64,000 bases of DNA from Serpens gallinarum (GTDB lineage: Bacteria > Pseudomonadota > Gammaproteobacteria > Pseudomonadales > Pseudomonadaceae): positions 1-64,000 of the forward strand of contig NZ_JACSQG010000006.1 of assembly GCF_014836765.1 (NCBI RefSeq). Direction: 5' to 3'. The translations under genes were made by a program, and so were the position numbers. Under the pieces are notes generated by a model. The model was not told where the DNA came from. It ran no database searches and was given only the letters and a program-made list of their open reading frames with translations. Shown piece after piece: positions 35,688 through 42,915 of this stretch (its first letter is position 1; each line of letters opens with the position of its first letter).

Positions 35688-36740
35688 ATGGCAGAAATCC
35701 AGGGCTATGCCGCCCTCGATGCGAAGAATCCGCTCGCCCCTTATCGCTTCCAGCGCCGCGAGCCGAGCGATCACGACGTACAGATCGACATTCTCTTTTG
35801 CGGGGTGTGCCATTCCGACTTGCATACCGCCCGCAACGAGTGGAACAACACGCTCTACCCCAGCGTGCCCGGCCACGAGATCGTCGGCCGCGTAACAGCC
35901 GTCGGCAGCGGGGTGACGCGCTTCAAGGTGGGTGATGTCGCCGGGGTCGGCTGTCTCGTCGACAGTTGCCGCAGCTGCGCCTCCTGCCGCGAAGGGCTGG
36001 AGCAGTACTGCGAAACAGGCTTTACCGGCACCTACAACGGCTCGGCCTTCGGCGGCAGCGAAAACACCTACGGCGGCTATTCGGAACGCATCGTGGTGGA
36101 CGAGGCCTTTGTGCTGCGCATCTCCCACACCGACAACCTGGCCGCCGTCGCCCCGCTGCTCTGCGCCGGTATCACCACCTACTCGCCGCTGCGCCAATGG
36201 GGCGTCAAGGCCGGACATAAGGTCGGCGTGGTTGGCCTCGGCGGCCTCGGCCACATGGCGGTGAAAATCGCCAACGCCATGGGCGCCCATGTGGTGCTGT
36301 TCACCACCTCGGAAAGCAAGAAAGACGACGCCCGACGCCTGGGTGCGAGTGAAGTGGTGCTGTCGAAAAACCCGGCGGAAATGGCCCCGCACCACAACAG
36401 CTTCGACTTCATCCTCAATACCGTGGCCGCGCCGCACGATCTGGATGCCTACCTGGCGCTGCTCAAGCGCGACGCAACAATGACCCTGGTCGGCGCGCCA
36501 GCCACGCCGCACCCTTCGCCCAACATATTCAACCTGATCTTCAAACGCCGCCGCCTGGCCGGATCACTGATTGGCGGCATCGCTGAAACCCAGGAAATGC
36601 TGGATTTCTGCGCCGAGCATCAGATCGTCTCGGATATCGAAATGATCGCCATGGGCGACATCAACCAGGCCTACGAGCGGATGCTCAAGAGCGATGTGAA
36701 ATATCGTTTCGTGATCGACATGGCCACGCTCAAGGACTGA
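35688..36740 (+). CDS. Zinc-dependent NADP alcohol/aldehyde reductase (YahK/CAD-like)
   Basis: A 350-residue medium-chain dehydrogenase. The catalytic zinc ligands are in CGVCHSD and GHE (about residues 44 and 66). The structural zinc site is the four-cysteine stretch CRSCASCREGLEQYC, and the nucleotide loop is GLGGLGHMAVKIA near residue 183. The sequence belongs to the cinnamyl-alcohol-dehydrogenase-like group with E. coli YahK, which reduces many aldehydes with NADPH. AAGGAGA lies upstream of the ATG. The next gene starts 12 bp after its stop, so a two-gene unit with the hydrolase is likely. Confidence 0.92.
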   Translation: MAEIQGYAALDAKNPLAPYRFQRREPSDHDVQIDILFCGVCHSDLHTARNEWNNTLYPSVPGHEIVGRVTAVGSGVTRFKVGDVAGVGCLVDSCRSCASCREGLEQYCETGFTGTYNGSAFGGSENTYGGYSERIVVDEAFVLRISHTDNLAAVAPLLCAGITTYSPLRQWGVKAGHKVGVVGLGGLGHMAVKIANAMGAHVVLFTTSESKKDDARRLGASEVVLSKNPAEMAPHHNSFDFILNTVAAPHDLDAYLALLKRDATMTLVGAPATPHPSPNIFNLIFKRRRLAGSLIGGIAETQEMLDFCAEHQIVSDIEMIAMGDINQAYERMLKSDVKYRFVIDMATLKD

Positions 36741-36752
36741 GCGCAGGTCGGT

Positions 36753-37550
36753 ATGGCAGCCGTCGAGCCGTTCTTCCGCGAGGCCGGTACCGGCCCTGGC
36801 GTGGTGTGTTTTCACGCCAACGCCAGCAGTTCAACGCAGTGGCGCGAGCTGATGGAGTTGCTCGCGCCGCGCTGTCATGTGCTGGCAACCGACGGCTACG
36901 GCGCGGGCAAAAGCCCGCCTTGGCCTGCCGACCGAACCGTCACCCTAGACGATGAGGTCGACCTGGCCGAACCCGTACTGGCCCGAGCGGGCGCGCCGCG
37001 GGTGCTGATCGGTCACTCCTATGGCGGTGCCGTCGCGTTGATTGCCGCCATGCGTCATCCCGAGCGGGTACGGGCCATGGTGCTCTATGAACCCACACTG
37101 TTTGCGCTGCTCGATGCCGAAAGCCCGCCGCCCAACGAAGCGGATGGCATCCGCGCTACGGTGGCTGCTGCCGCCCGCGCTCTGGATGCCCACGATATGA
37201 ACGCGGCCGCCGAATATTTTATCGATTACTGGATGGGCGCCGGTGTCTGGCAGCGCATGCCAGAACAGCGCAAGCCCGCTATCGCCACCGTCATGACCAA
37301 CGTGCGCGGCTGGGCGCACGCGCTGCTCAGCGAGCCCACTCCACTCACTGCCTTCGCTTCGCTGAACATGCCGGTGCTGTACCTGACCGGCCAGGATTCG
37401 CCGGCCTCCTCGCTGGGTGTGGCCCAGCTGCTTACCAGCACCCTGCCCAATGTCGAATGGGTCACCCTGGCCGGGCTGGGACATATGGGGCCGACTACCC
37501 ATCCGCAGGTGGTCAATCCGCTGATTGAAACGTTTCTGGGCCGTATTTAA
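36753..37550 (+). CDS. Alpha/beta-fold hydrolase
   Basis: A 265-residue protein with VVCFHANASSSTQWRELMELL (oxyanion-hole region) near the start, nucleophile elbow GHSYGG near residue 91, and the likely catalytic His in LAGLGHMGPTTHP near the C-terminus. No signal peptide, so cytoplasmic. It is cotranscribed with the upstream dehydrogenase by spacing. Substrate unknown; ester or C-C bond hydrolases share this layout. Confidence 0.88.
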   Translation: MAAVEPFFREAGTGPGVVCFHANASSSTQWRELMELLAPRCHVLATDGYGAGKSPPWPADRTVTLDDEVDLAEPVLARAGAPRVLIGHSYGGAVALIAAMRHPERVRAMVLYEPTLFALLDAESPPPNEADGIRATVAAAARALDAHDMNAAAEYFIDYWMGAGVWQRMPEQRKPAIATVMTNVRGWAHALLSEPTPLTAFASLNMPVLYLTGQDSPASSLGVAQLLTSTLPNVEWVTLAGLGHMGPTTHPQVVNPLIETFLGRI

Positions 37551-37568
37551 CAATACGTAGAGGCGTTG

Positions 37569-37991
37569 TTAGTCGTCAGGCAACCACGCAGGATTCCAGG
37601 CGACTTCCCACAGGTGCTGATCAAGGTCCTGGAAATAGCCGGCATAACCACCCCAAAAGGTGTCCTGGGCCGGCTTGACGATATGGGCACCCGCCGCATG
37701 CGCCTGCGCCATCACGGCGTCAACTTTTTCCCGGGACGAAACGTTGTGGCCGAGAGTGAATTCCGTGGCCGATGCCGTTCCTCGAGGCAGGCCTGAATCA
37801 TGGGCAATGCTGTCCCTGGGCCACAGCGCCAACTTCAACCCGGCGTTCAGCTCAAAAAATGCAACCGCCCCATACTCGAATTCCTCGCCCATTACGCCTT
37901 GCGTTGGCAAACCCAAGCCGTCGCGGTAGAACGCTACGGCCTTATTCAGATCCTCGACGCCGAGGGTAATCACCGAAATACGAGCCTTCAT
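37569..37991 (-). CDS. VOC (glyoxalase-fold) protein
   Basis: A 140-residue single VOC-domain protein beginning MKARISVITLGVEDLNKAVAFYRDGLG and ending in WGGYAGYFQDLDQHLWEVAWNP, the usual two beta-alpha-beta-beta-beta modules. Glyoxalases, dioxygenases and resistance proteins share the fold, so function is open. It directly follows a broken SRPBCC-family gene on the same strand, a pairing often seen in Pseudomonas. Confidence 0.88.
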   Translation of the reverse strand: MKARISVITLGVEDLNKAVAFYRDGLGLPTQGVMGEEFEYGAVAFFELNAGLKLALWPRDSIAHDSGLPRGTASATEFTLGHNVSSREKVDAVMAQAHAAGAHIVKPAQDTFWGGYAGYFQDLDQHLWEVAWNPAWLPDD

Positions 37992-38009
37992 CTATGCACC
38001 TTTCATGGA

Positions 38010-38430
38010 TCACGCGTGTCCTGGAATGTCCGGATAGGGAATGCCTATGCCCGTCTCGACGTACTGCTTGAAGCTGGTGCCGACAAAGAACGCCCCCCCC
38101 TGTACGCAAACGTAACACGACGACTCCTCCTAGTAGCCATTGGCGAAATCCAGGTGGGTGCCGCCGGCCTGAGGCGTGAGGACGAAGGTAATGGTGGTGC
38201 CTTTCCAGGCATTGGTGTTTTGCATGTATGAGCGCAGGCAGTGCCACACCAGTGGCTGCGTGCCGGGGCCATGGATCATGGCAAATCGACTTTCCAGCCC
38301 AAGCCGCTCCAGCCGACGCTCAAGCGCCCCTCCGATGCGCGCCTCGTTGGTCCACCCCTGTTGGATATGCTCAGGCTCGGTCAGAGCCGCCGGGACAGTC
38401 GCAGCGGGAGCTTTATAAAAAACCCATGGC
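38010..38430 (-). pseudogene. SRPBCC/AHSA1-family protein, disrupted
   Basis: Reading the minus strand from about 38430 gives a family-like sequence: APAATVPAALTEPEHIQQGW, then IGGALERRLERLGL, TTITFVLTPQAGGTHLDFAN and GTSFKQYVETGIGIPYP, ending in a stop at 38010. It is interrupted by an in-frame TAG at 38130-38132 directly after HLDFANGY, and no start codon in frame is found; an ATG just upstream is out of frame by one base. The homologous frame continues past the stop, so this is a recent decay product or a sequencing error. It precedes the VOC gene. Confidence 0.75.
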
Positions 38431-38464
38431 GAATGTCCAGTCGGCTCCTCTCCTGGCTCGGCGG

Positions 38465-39028
38465 CTAGCGGTGCAGCCCGCCATCATGCAAGGGCCGATA
38501 AATGCCCGGCGGATGCGGGTTGTTGCGCGGTGGGATGCGGTTCATACCCGGCAAGACGTTCCTTGGTGGTGCGTATCCGCGACCGGTGCCGAGTATCTTT
38601 ACCCCGGGTGAATCCGAATAGTAACGCTCCGAATTAAACGACTCGCCGCGCTCATTGCCCAGGCGATTCTGCGGCAGCGACCACTCTCCCTGAACCCGAT
38701 AGGGCCGGTTGTCATACCGGAACTGCCCGTACACCCCGGGAGAATATCTATGCCCGTACGCCCCTCTGTGCTCGTACTGGCCACGTCCGTCGTACCGTCC
38801 ATAGTCACGGTGTTGCCGGTGATCCCTACTGTCCCATCCTCTGCGATTGTCTTGCCAATCCCGCCGATGTGGCGCGCCACCGGGGTGGGCATGCCTGCCC
38901 CGGGCGTCGTGCTGCATCAGCTGCGAACGGGTGTGCTTACCCCGGTCAGAGTCAGCCAGCGCGGACACTGACCCGCCCATCAAGAGCACACCGCCGAGTA
39001 CTGCGACGGCCAAACGTGACATGAACAT
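38465..39028 (-). CDS. Exported Arg/His/Tyr/Gly-rich protein
   Basis: A 187-residue protein of unknown function with a signal peptide (MFMSRLAVAVLGGVLLMGGS, cleavage after ALA). The mature part is very basic and low in complexity in its first half (HRRDWQDNRRGWDSRDHRQH), then rich in Tyr and Gly. The C-terminal third (GYAPPRNVLPGMNRIPPRNN) is Pro-rich. The composition is reminiscent of RcnB-like periplasmic proteins, but no family motif is certain. The start at 39028 is preceded by GGAGAG; an ATG two codons on is also possible. Confidence 0.7.
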   Translation of the reverse strand: MFMSRLAVAVLGGVLLMGGSVSALADSDRGKHTRSQLMQHDARGRHAHPGGAPHRRDWQDNRRGWDSRDHRQHRDYGRYDGRGQYEHRGAYGHRYSPGVYGQFRYDNRPYRVQGEWSLPQNRLGNERGESFNSERYYSDSPGVKILGTGRGYAPPRNVLPGMNRIPPRNNPHPPGIYRPLHDGGLHR

Positions 39029-39210
39029 GAGCCCATCTCTCCACAAAATAAAACCACCTTGGGACGTTGGACAGCCAATGACAACAGGGTTTCTGCTGCC
39101 TGTAATAGCAGATATTTCTGCTTCAACTTGCTTGCCCGCTGCGTCAGCACTCACTTGGTGCCTGATGCAACAACACCTTTTCCATCAGACCCAAGCGCTG
39201 CCCTGTCCGA

Positions 39211-40257
39211 TTACTTGCGCACCTCCAGAATCAGGTTGAACGGCGTTTCCGCCGCCCTGCGAAACCGACTGAAACCCGCCTCGGTGAACACCTTGCGCAG
39301 CCGCGCCTCGCCGGCTTGCGCCCCCAGCCCCAGCCCGACGTCCTGGGATAACGAGTTCGGCGTGCACAAAAAGGTCGAGGCGGCGTAGTACAAGCGTCCT
39401 ACTGGTGTGAGATTTTCATCCAGCGTGTCATTGGCGTACGGCTCAACCAACAGCACGGTGCCGTCCGGCTTGAGCGCCTGGTAGGCATGCTGCGCGGCGC
39501 CAACCGGGTCGCCCATGTCGTGCAGGCAATCGAAGTAGCAGATCAGGTCGTAGTCGTTGTCGGGGAAATCCTTTGCCGTGGCCTGCCTGAACGTCGCCCG
39601 CTCCGCCACGCCAGCCTCCTCGGCACGTTGCGTGGCGGTCTCGATGGACGGCGCGTGGTAGTCGAAGCCGATGAATCGCGAGGCTGGGAAGGCCTGCGCC
39701 ATGATCACGGTGGAAGCGCCGTGTCCGCAGCCGATATCCGCCACTTTGGCGCCGGCGTTGAGTTTATCCACCACGCCGTCCAGGGCCGGTAACCATTCGG
39801 CCACCAGGTGCGCCCGATAACCGGGACGGAAGAAGCGCTCGGTGCCGCCGAACAGACACGGATGATGATCGCCCCAGGCCAGGGCGCCGTCGCCGCGCAT
39901 GGCGCTGGCCATCTTGTCCTTGTCATGGAACAGCGCGGCCACCACCGAAGCGCCACCGGCCACGTAGACCGGCGAGTCCTCAATCGCCAGAGCCATGGCC
40001 TGCTCCTCCGGCAGACGGAATTGCCCATCGCGGTGTTCCATATAACCGGACGCCGCCTGGGCGCTGAGCCACTCGCGCAGCAGGCGCGCGTTGCAACCGG
40101 TCTTGTCGGCGAGCGCTTCGGGAGTAACCGGTTGGCCGTCGGCCATGGCCCGGTACAGGCCGAGTTCATCGCCGAGAATCATGTTGGCGAGCATCGCTGC
40201 GCCACCCATGTCGGTCACCAGCTTGCCCATGAAGTCGTTAAGTTTGGCCTCGTTCAT
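39211..40257 (-). CDS. Class I SAM-dependent methyltransferase with winged-helix N-terminus
   Basis: A 348-residue protein. Residues about 20-90 look like the dimerisation/winged-helix domain of O-methyltransferase-like proteins (GLYRAMADGQPVTPEALADK, LLREWLSAQAASGY). The catalytic domain has motif I VADIGCGHGAST near residue 176, FIGFDYHAPSIE and the LICYFDCLHDMGDP post-motif. It resembles the mycobacterial Rv2258c-like group. Substrate unknown; single gene. Confidence 0.88.
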   Translation of the reverse strand: MNEAKLNDFMGKLVTDMGGAAMLANMILGDELGLYRAMADGQPVTPEALADKTGCNARLLREWLSAQAASGYMEHRDGQFRLPEEQAMALAIEDSPVYVAGGASVVAALFHDKDKMASAMRGDGALAWGDHHPCLFGGTERFFRPGYRAHLVAEWLPALDGVVDKLNAGAKVADIGCGHGASTVIMAQAFPASRFIGFDYHAPSIETATQRAEEAGVAERATFRQATAKDFPDNDYDLICYFDCLHDMGDPVGAAQHAYQALKPDGTVLLVEPYANDTLDENLTPVGRLYYAASTFLCTPNSLSQDVGLGLGAQAGEARLRKVFTEAGFSRFRRAAETPFNLILEVRK

Positions 40258-40684
40258 GGTGTGTGCTCCTGTAAAAGGCCACCGTTGAACGAGAGCACCA
40301 ACAACCTGCTCGGCGGTGGTCGGTAAGCGCAGCCAGAACGCGAGTGCCCGCCAAGCGCCTGCTGCGCAGGACCCGAATTCCGTGTATTCGGGCGATTGAG
40401 CGCCTTCCCGTGGCGCATGGCGTGCCCATCTGAAAGCGTGCCCGGCCTACATGCTCGAATGCAGATGCGCACTCACCTGTTCACCGTGCCGGGAACATAT
40501 TCAGTGTAGTTCTTCACGACTCGCGCTCTTTTCGGTCCGGCAAGTGGGAAGCACGCCAGCAAACAACGAGCCAGCCGTTCCGCCGTGCCGACCAATGCCC
40601 AGGACTGAGCACGACGCTTGCCACCTCCCACAATTCCTGCGAAAACGCCGGCCAACCCAAACAACCGAACCGATCGAGGACGAG
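40258..40684. other. Intergenic region upstream of divergent methyltransferase and FKBP genes
   Basis: About 430 bp without a convincing gene; the short open frames on both strands show no family features. It must carry promoters in both directions, which I cannot place confidently. Confidence 0.4.
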
Positions 40685-41026
40685 ATGAGCAACGAATTAA
40701 AGGTGGTGGACCTTCAACTGGGCGACGGCAAGGAATGCATCAAAGGCGCACTGATCACCACCCAGTACACCGGCAGCCTGGCAGACGGCACCGTGTTCGA
40801 CTCCTCCTACCAACGCGGCAAACCCTTCCAGTGCGTAATCGGCACAGGCCGCGTAATTAAGGGCTGGGACATGGGCCTGATGGGCATGAAAGTCGGCGGC
40901 AAGCGCAAACTCTTCGTACCCGCCCACCTCGCCTACGGCGAACGGCAAATCGGCGCGCATATCACACCGAATTCGAACCTGATTTTTGAAATCGAGCTGC
41001 TGGAAGTGCTGACGCGGGATGATTGA
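40685..41026 (+). CDS. FKBP-type peptidyl-prolyl cis-trans isomerase
   Basis: A 113-residue single FKBP domain without signal peptide: VDLQLGDGKECIKGALITTQYTG, then GTVFDSSYQRGKPFQCVIGTGRVIKGWDMGL and the C-terminal LIFEIELLEVL. Active-site aromatic and Asp residues (Tyr, Phe-Asp, Trp in IKGWD) are present. It should be a cytoplasmic prolyl isomerase. The ATG at 40685 follows GAGGACGAG. This is the last ordinary chromosomal gene before the cassette array. Confidence 0.92.
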   Translation: MSNELKVVDLQLGDGKECIKGALITTQYTGSLADGTVFDSSYQRGKPFQCVIGTGRVIKGWDMGLMGMKVGGKRKLFVPAHLAYGERQIGAHITPNSNLIFEIELLEVLTRDD

Positions 41027-41346
41027 AAGAGTCAGTGCCGAACAAGCAGTGAGATGGTAGTTGCACAGCCTAGCCACCCGATTGTGATGCCTGGCTGCAT
41101 ACGGCCTAAATCTGATCAAAGTCTGGGCTGGCAAACATCTATACGCTGTAGTAGCGTTCGGCCATTTCTTCTAGAACCCTTGGCCTTTGTATAGAAAGGC
41201 GGCGGTCAAGCGAATACAGATCAAGCACAGGGCGTCGTCGTAGATCGTTGATTTCTTAAGGATTACGATTTTGGGTCTTGAGGATGAGGACGGAGTTATG
41301 TGGAACGCTCTCGTTATGCATTAACATCGACTTCCATCTAATCACT
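41027..41346. other. Gap between the FKBP gene and the first cassette
   Basis: About 320 bp with no coding frame and no recognisable integrase remnant on either strand. It would be where an attI site, a cassette promoter or a decayed cassette should lie; I cannot identify any of these with confidence. Confidence 0.45.
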
Positions 41347-41353
41347 GTTAGCC
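41347..41353 (+). other. Core recombination site GTTAGCC at the left end of the array
   Basis: This heptamer fits the GTTRRRY core and pairs exactly with GGCTAAC at 41755. No palindromic attC body is visible to its left, so it may be the right end of an attI site or of a decayed attC. Confidence 0.7.
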
Positions 41354-41367
41354 TACAGAGGAAAGAG

Positions 41368-41760
41368 ATGTTCGCTATTCACTCTACAGAGTCTGGCAAC
41401 ACACTCATCTTTGATGACGTGCAAGGCGACTACTTTTCTGTCTGCTTCAACTCTTCTGCACAAAGTGTCAAGCGTGAGGTTTGGGCATATACCGATGCAT
41501 ATGGCCTTGCAAATCTTTTTGAATACCTTGCAAGCCATGAGCTGCCTTGGCAAACATCTGAAACGTGGGAGTCGATAGAAGGTGAATTTATGCTGGAGGC
41601 AACCTGCAACTATCGCGGCATCGTAAACTTCAAGATCTCCATTTCAAACCTAGGAATTAGTGAGCCGTGGAAGTTTGAAGGAAACGTTTGTACAGAACTA
41701 GGTCAGCTTCCAGCGATTGCAAAATCAGCACGGCAATTTTTCGGTGCGTCTGCAGGCTAA
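41368..41760 (+). CDS. Cassette 1 hypothetical protein
   Basis: A 130-residue protein of unknown function, starting at an ATG with GAGGAAAGAG directly upstream, only 20 bp from the cassette boundary. Composition is alpha/beta with many aromatic residues (WAYTDAYGLANLFEYL; ETWESIEGEFMLEATC). The pattern of a W-x-G/E-EF...-rich strand followed by ELGQLPAIAKSARQFF resembles the DUF6228 type, seen near polymorphic toxin or immunity genes; this is a weak impression. Its codon use and lower GC differ from the flanking chromosome, as is usual for cassette genes. Confidence 0.8.
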   Translation: MFAIHSTESGNTLIFDDVQGDYFSVCFNSSAQSVKREVWAYTDAYGLANLFEYLASHELPWQTSETWESIEGEFMLEATCNYRGIVNFKISISNLGISEPWKFEGNVCTELGQLPAIAKSARQFFGASAG

Positions 41761-41830
41761 CAAATGGTTCAAACCACTCGCTTCGCTCGCTGGGACGGGC
41801 TAAAGCCCGCCCCTTAACCAAACGTTATGA
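41755..41830 (+). other. attC site of cassette 1 (76 bp)
   Basis: Bounded by R'' GGCTAAC (41755-41761) and R' GTTATGA (41824-41830). The inner L sequences ATGGTTCAA and TTAACCA pair, and the central GGGCTAAAGCCC forms a hairpin. Length and sequence match the P. stutzeri-type attC family as I know it. Confidence 0.93.
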
Positions 41831-41848
41831 GATTCAGGAGGTAACAGT

Positions 41849-42460
41849 ATGACGCCCGACACAAGACAGAAGTACTTGCTGTGGCTTTATCAAAATCCGG
41901 GGCAGCACGGCGTCGACAAACCCGCAAAAGTGCTCGGCCTATCCGTAACGCAATCGGCTCACGTTGCCAGGTATCTCATTTCGGAGAGCTTAGCCATGGG
42001 GAAAACGTGGGACATGATCGACGACTCTTGGGACGGCTTTGTAGAAATCGCGCCAAGAGGCATGAAGTTGATAGAGAACAAGATTCCGCACAACGAAATC
42101 ATGAGACCCATTACCAACAATACTGTGGTTCACGGTAACAACTCCGGGGTTATAAATAACACCACGGCCACAGGCAGCGCGAATGTAAGCATTTCGGTTT
42201 CCAATGAACAGGCCGTCTCCCATCTATTCCAACAACTCGAAAGCGGCGTAAGACAGCATGTTCCTGAAAAGTCCGAACAGGACAAGATCGTTGGTAAGCT
42301 CGACGAACTCAAGAAAGCCTATGAAGCCAAAGATAAGCCCTCATTCTTGAAGCGCTATCAAGAATTCGTAGGGTCGGCTTCATCACACATAGAGCTCTTC
42401 GGCGCATTGGCCCCTGCGGCAATTCCAGCACTTCATGCCCTCGCGTCGGCCATCTCATAA
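41849..42460 (+). CDS. Cassette 2 hypothetical protein
   Basis: A 203-residue protein with an excellent ribosome-binding site (AGGAGG, 6 nt before ATG). Residues 1-75 look like a winged-helix module (LWLYQNPGQHGVDKPAKVLG, then SVTQSAHVARYLISE). A short linker of Asn, Val, Gly and Thr (TVVHGNNSGVINNTTATGS, about 92-110) is followed by an acidic helical region and a hydrophobic C-terminal helix (LFGALAPAAIPALHALASA) that could enter a membrane. No named family is recognised. The layout of sensor, flexible linker and membrane-active tail is worth comparison with defence effectors, but function is unknown. Confidence 0.82.
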   Translation: MTPDTRQKYLLWLYQNPGQHGVDKPAKVLGLSVTQSAHVARYLISESLAMGKTWDMIDDSWDGFVEIAPRGMKLIENKIPHNEIMRPITNNTVVHGNNSGVINNTTATGSANVSISVSNEQAVSHLFQQLESGVRQHVPEKSEQDKIVGKLDELKKAYEAKDKPSFLKRYQEFVGSASSHIELFGALAPAAIPALHALASAIS

Positions 42461-42532
42461 CCAGAGCTTCAAGCCGACGTCCACGCCTCAGCTGCGCTCC
42501 GGCGCGGCCGCGGCTTAAGCTCGGCGTTAGGA
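42455..42532 (+). other. attC site of cassette 2 (78 bp)
   Basis: Bounded by R'' TCATAAC (42455-42461) and R' GTTAGGA (42526-42532). AGAGCTTCAAGCC pairs partly with GGCTTAAGCTC, forming the L arms. The centre is GC-rich and diverged from the other two sites. Confidence 0.88.
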
Positions 42533-42543
42533 GTTCACACAGC

Positions 42544-42747
42544 ATGGACATCGAAGCCCTGAGTTACGCATTGGAAGAAATAATCCAAGAGAATATAGAG
42601 CAAGGAAGTATGTTCTCAATTGAAAAAGTAACGGCAATTTGGAAAAAAGCTCACCCGAATATAGAATTCCAAAAGGTCTTTACCAAGCTCTTTGCAGAAG
42701 AAAAGGTCTCCCTTGCAAGCAAGAGCCACTGCGAGTACCACTCCTAA
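42544..42747 (+). CDS. Cassette 3 small hypothetical protein
   Basis: A 67-residue acidic/helical protein (MDIEALSYALEEIIQENIEQ at the start) of unknown function. GGAG lies 12 nt upstream of the ATG, at the cassette's 5' edge, and the TAA stop is within the R'' core of attC3, so the gene fills its 286-bp cassette. No motif recognised. Confidence 0.72.
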   Translation: MDIEALSYALEEIIQENIEQGSMFSIEKVTAIWKKAHPNIEFQKVFTKLFAEEKVSLASKSHCEYHS

Positions 42748-42818
42748 CAATGCGCTCAAAGCGCTCACTTCGTTCGCTGGGACCGGCGAAGCCGGCCCCT
42801 TAGCTTAATCGGTTAGGG
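42742..42818 (+). other. attC site of cassette 3 (77 bp)
   Basis: Bounded by R'' TCCTAAC (42742-42748) and R' GTTAGGG (42812-42818). The central GGCGAAGCC hairpin and GCGCTC-type arms are visible. Confidence 0.92.
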
Positions 42819-42831
42819 CAGTAAAGACAGG

Positions 42832-42905
42832 ATGCGAAGAGTAGAGCAAAGGCAATACGAAAATGGCGACTGCGGAGTAGCCTGTGTTGCCATGATTACC
42901 GGTTC
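42832..42905 (+). pseudogene. Cassette 4: C39-peptidase-like gene, truncated by the carotenoid island
   Basis: Codons 1-24 read MRRVEQRQYENGDCGVACVA then MITG, matching the start of C39-type cysteine peptidase domains, in which the Cys of DCGVAC is the nucleophile. After about 42905 the frame runs into sequence antisense to ispH and loses family similarity. No matching 3' attC (CCCTAAC expected) follows, so the cassette was cut when the island arrived or by a later deletion. Confidence 0.75.
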
Positions 42906-42915
42906 ACCCCGCGTG

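Larger units (their letters stand above)
41347..42905 (+). mobile_element. Integron gene-cassette array without integrase (CALIN-like)
   Basis: Three complete cassettes and part of a fourth lie head to tail on the plus strand. Each cassette's 5' core (GTTAGCC at 41347, GTTATGA at 41824, GTTAGGA at 42526) is the exact reverse complement of the R'' core at its own 3' end (GGCTAAC, TCATAAC, TCCTAAC), as required if each was a circular cassette. Each gene's TAA stop lies inside its R'' core. Sites are 76-78 bp. No intI gene is present in the window. The fourth cassette (from 42813) has no 3' attC because the ispH-carotenoid island begins in it. Confidence 0.9.

Noticed and set aside
41027-41346. 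Possible intI remnant to the left of the cassette array
   Set aside because: Reading the minus strand did not give any tyrosine-recombinase motif.
42455-42532. attC2 as an unrelated GC-rich palindrome
   Set aside because: Its TCATAAC core pairs exactly with the cassette's own 5' core at 41824, so it is accepted as attC.
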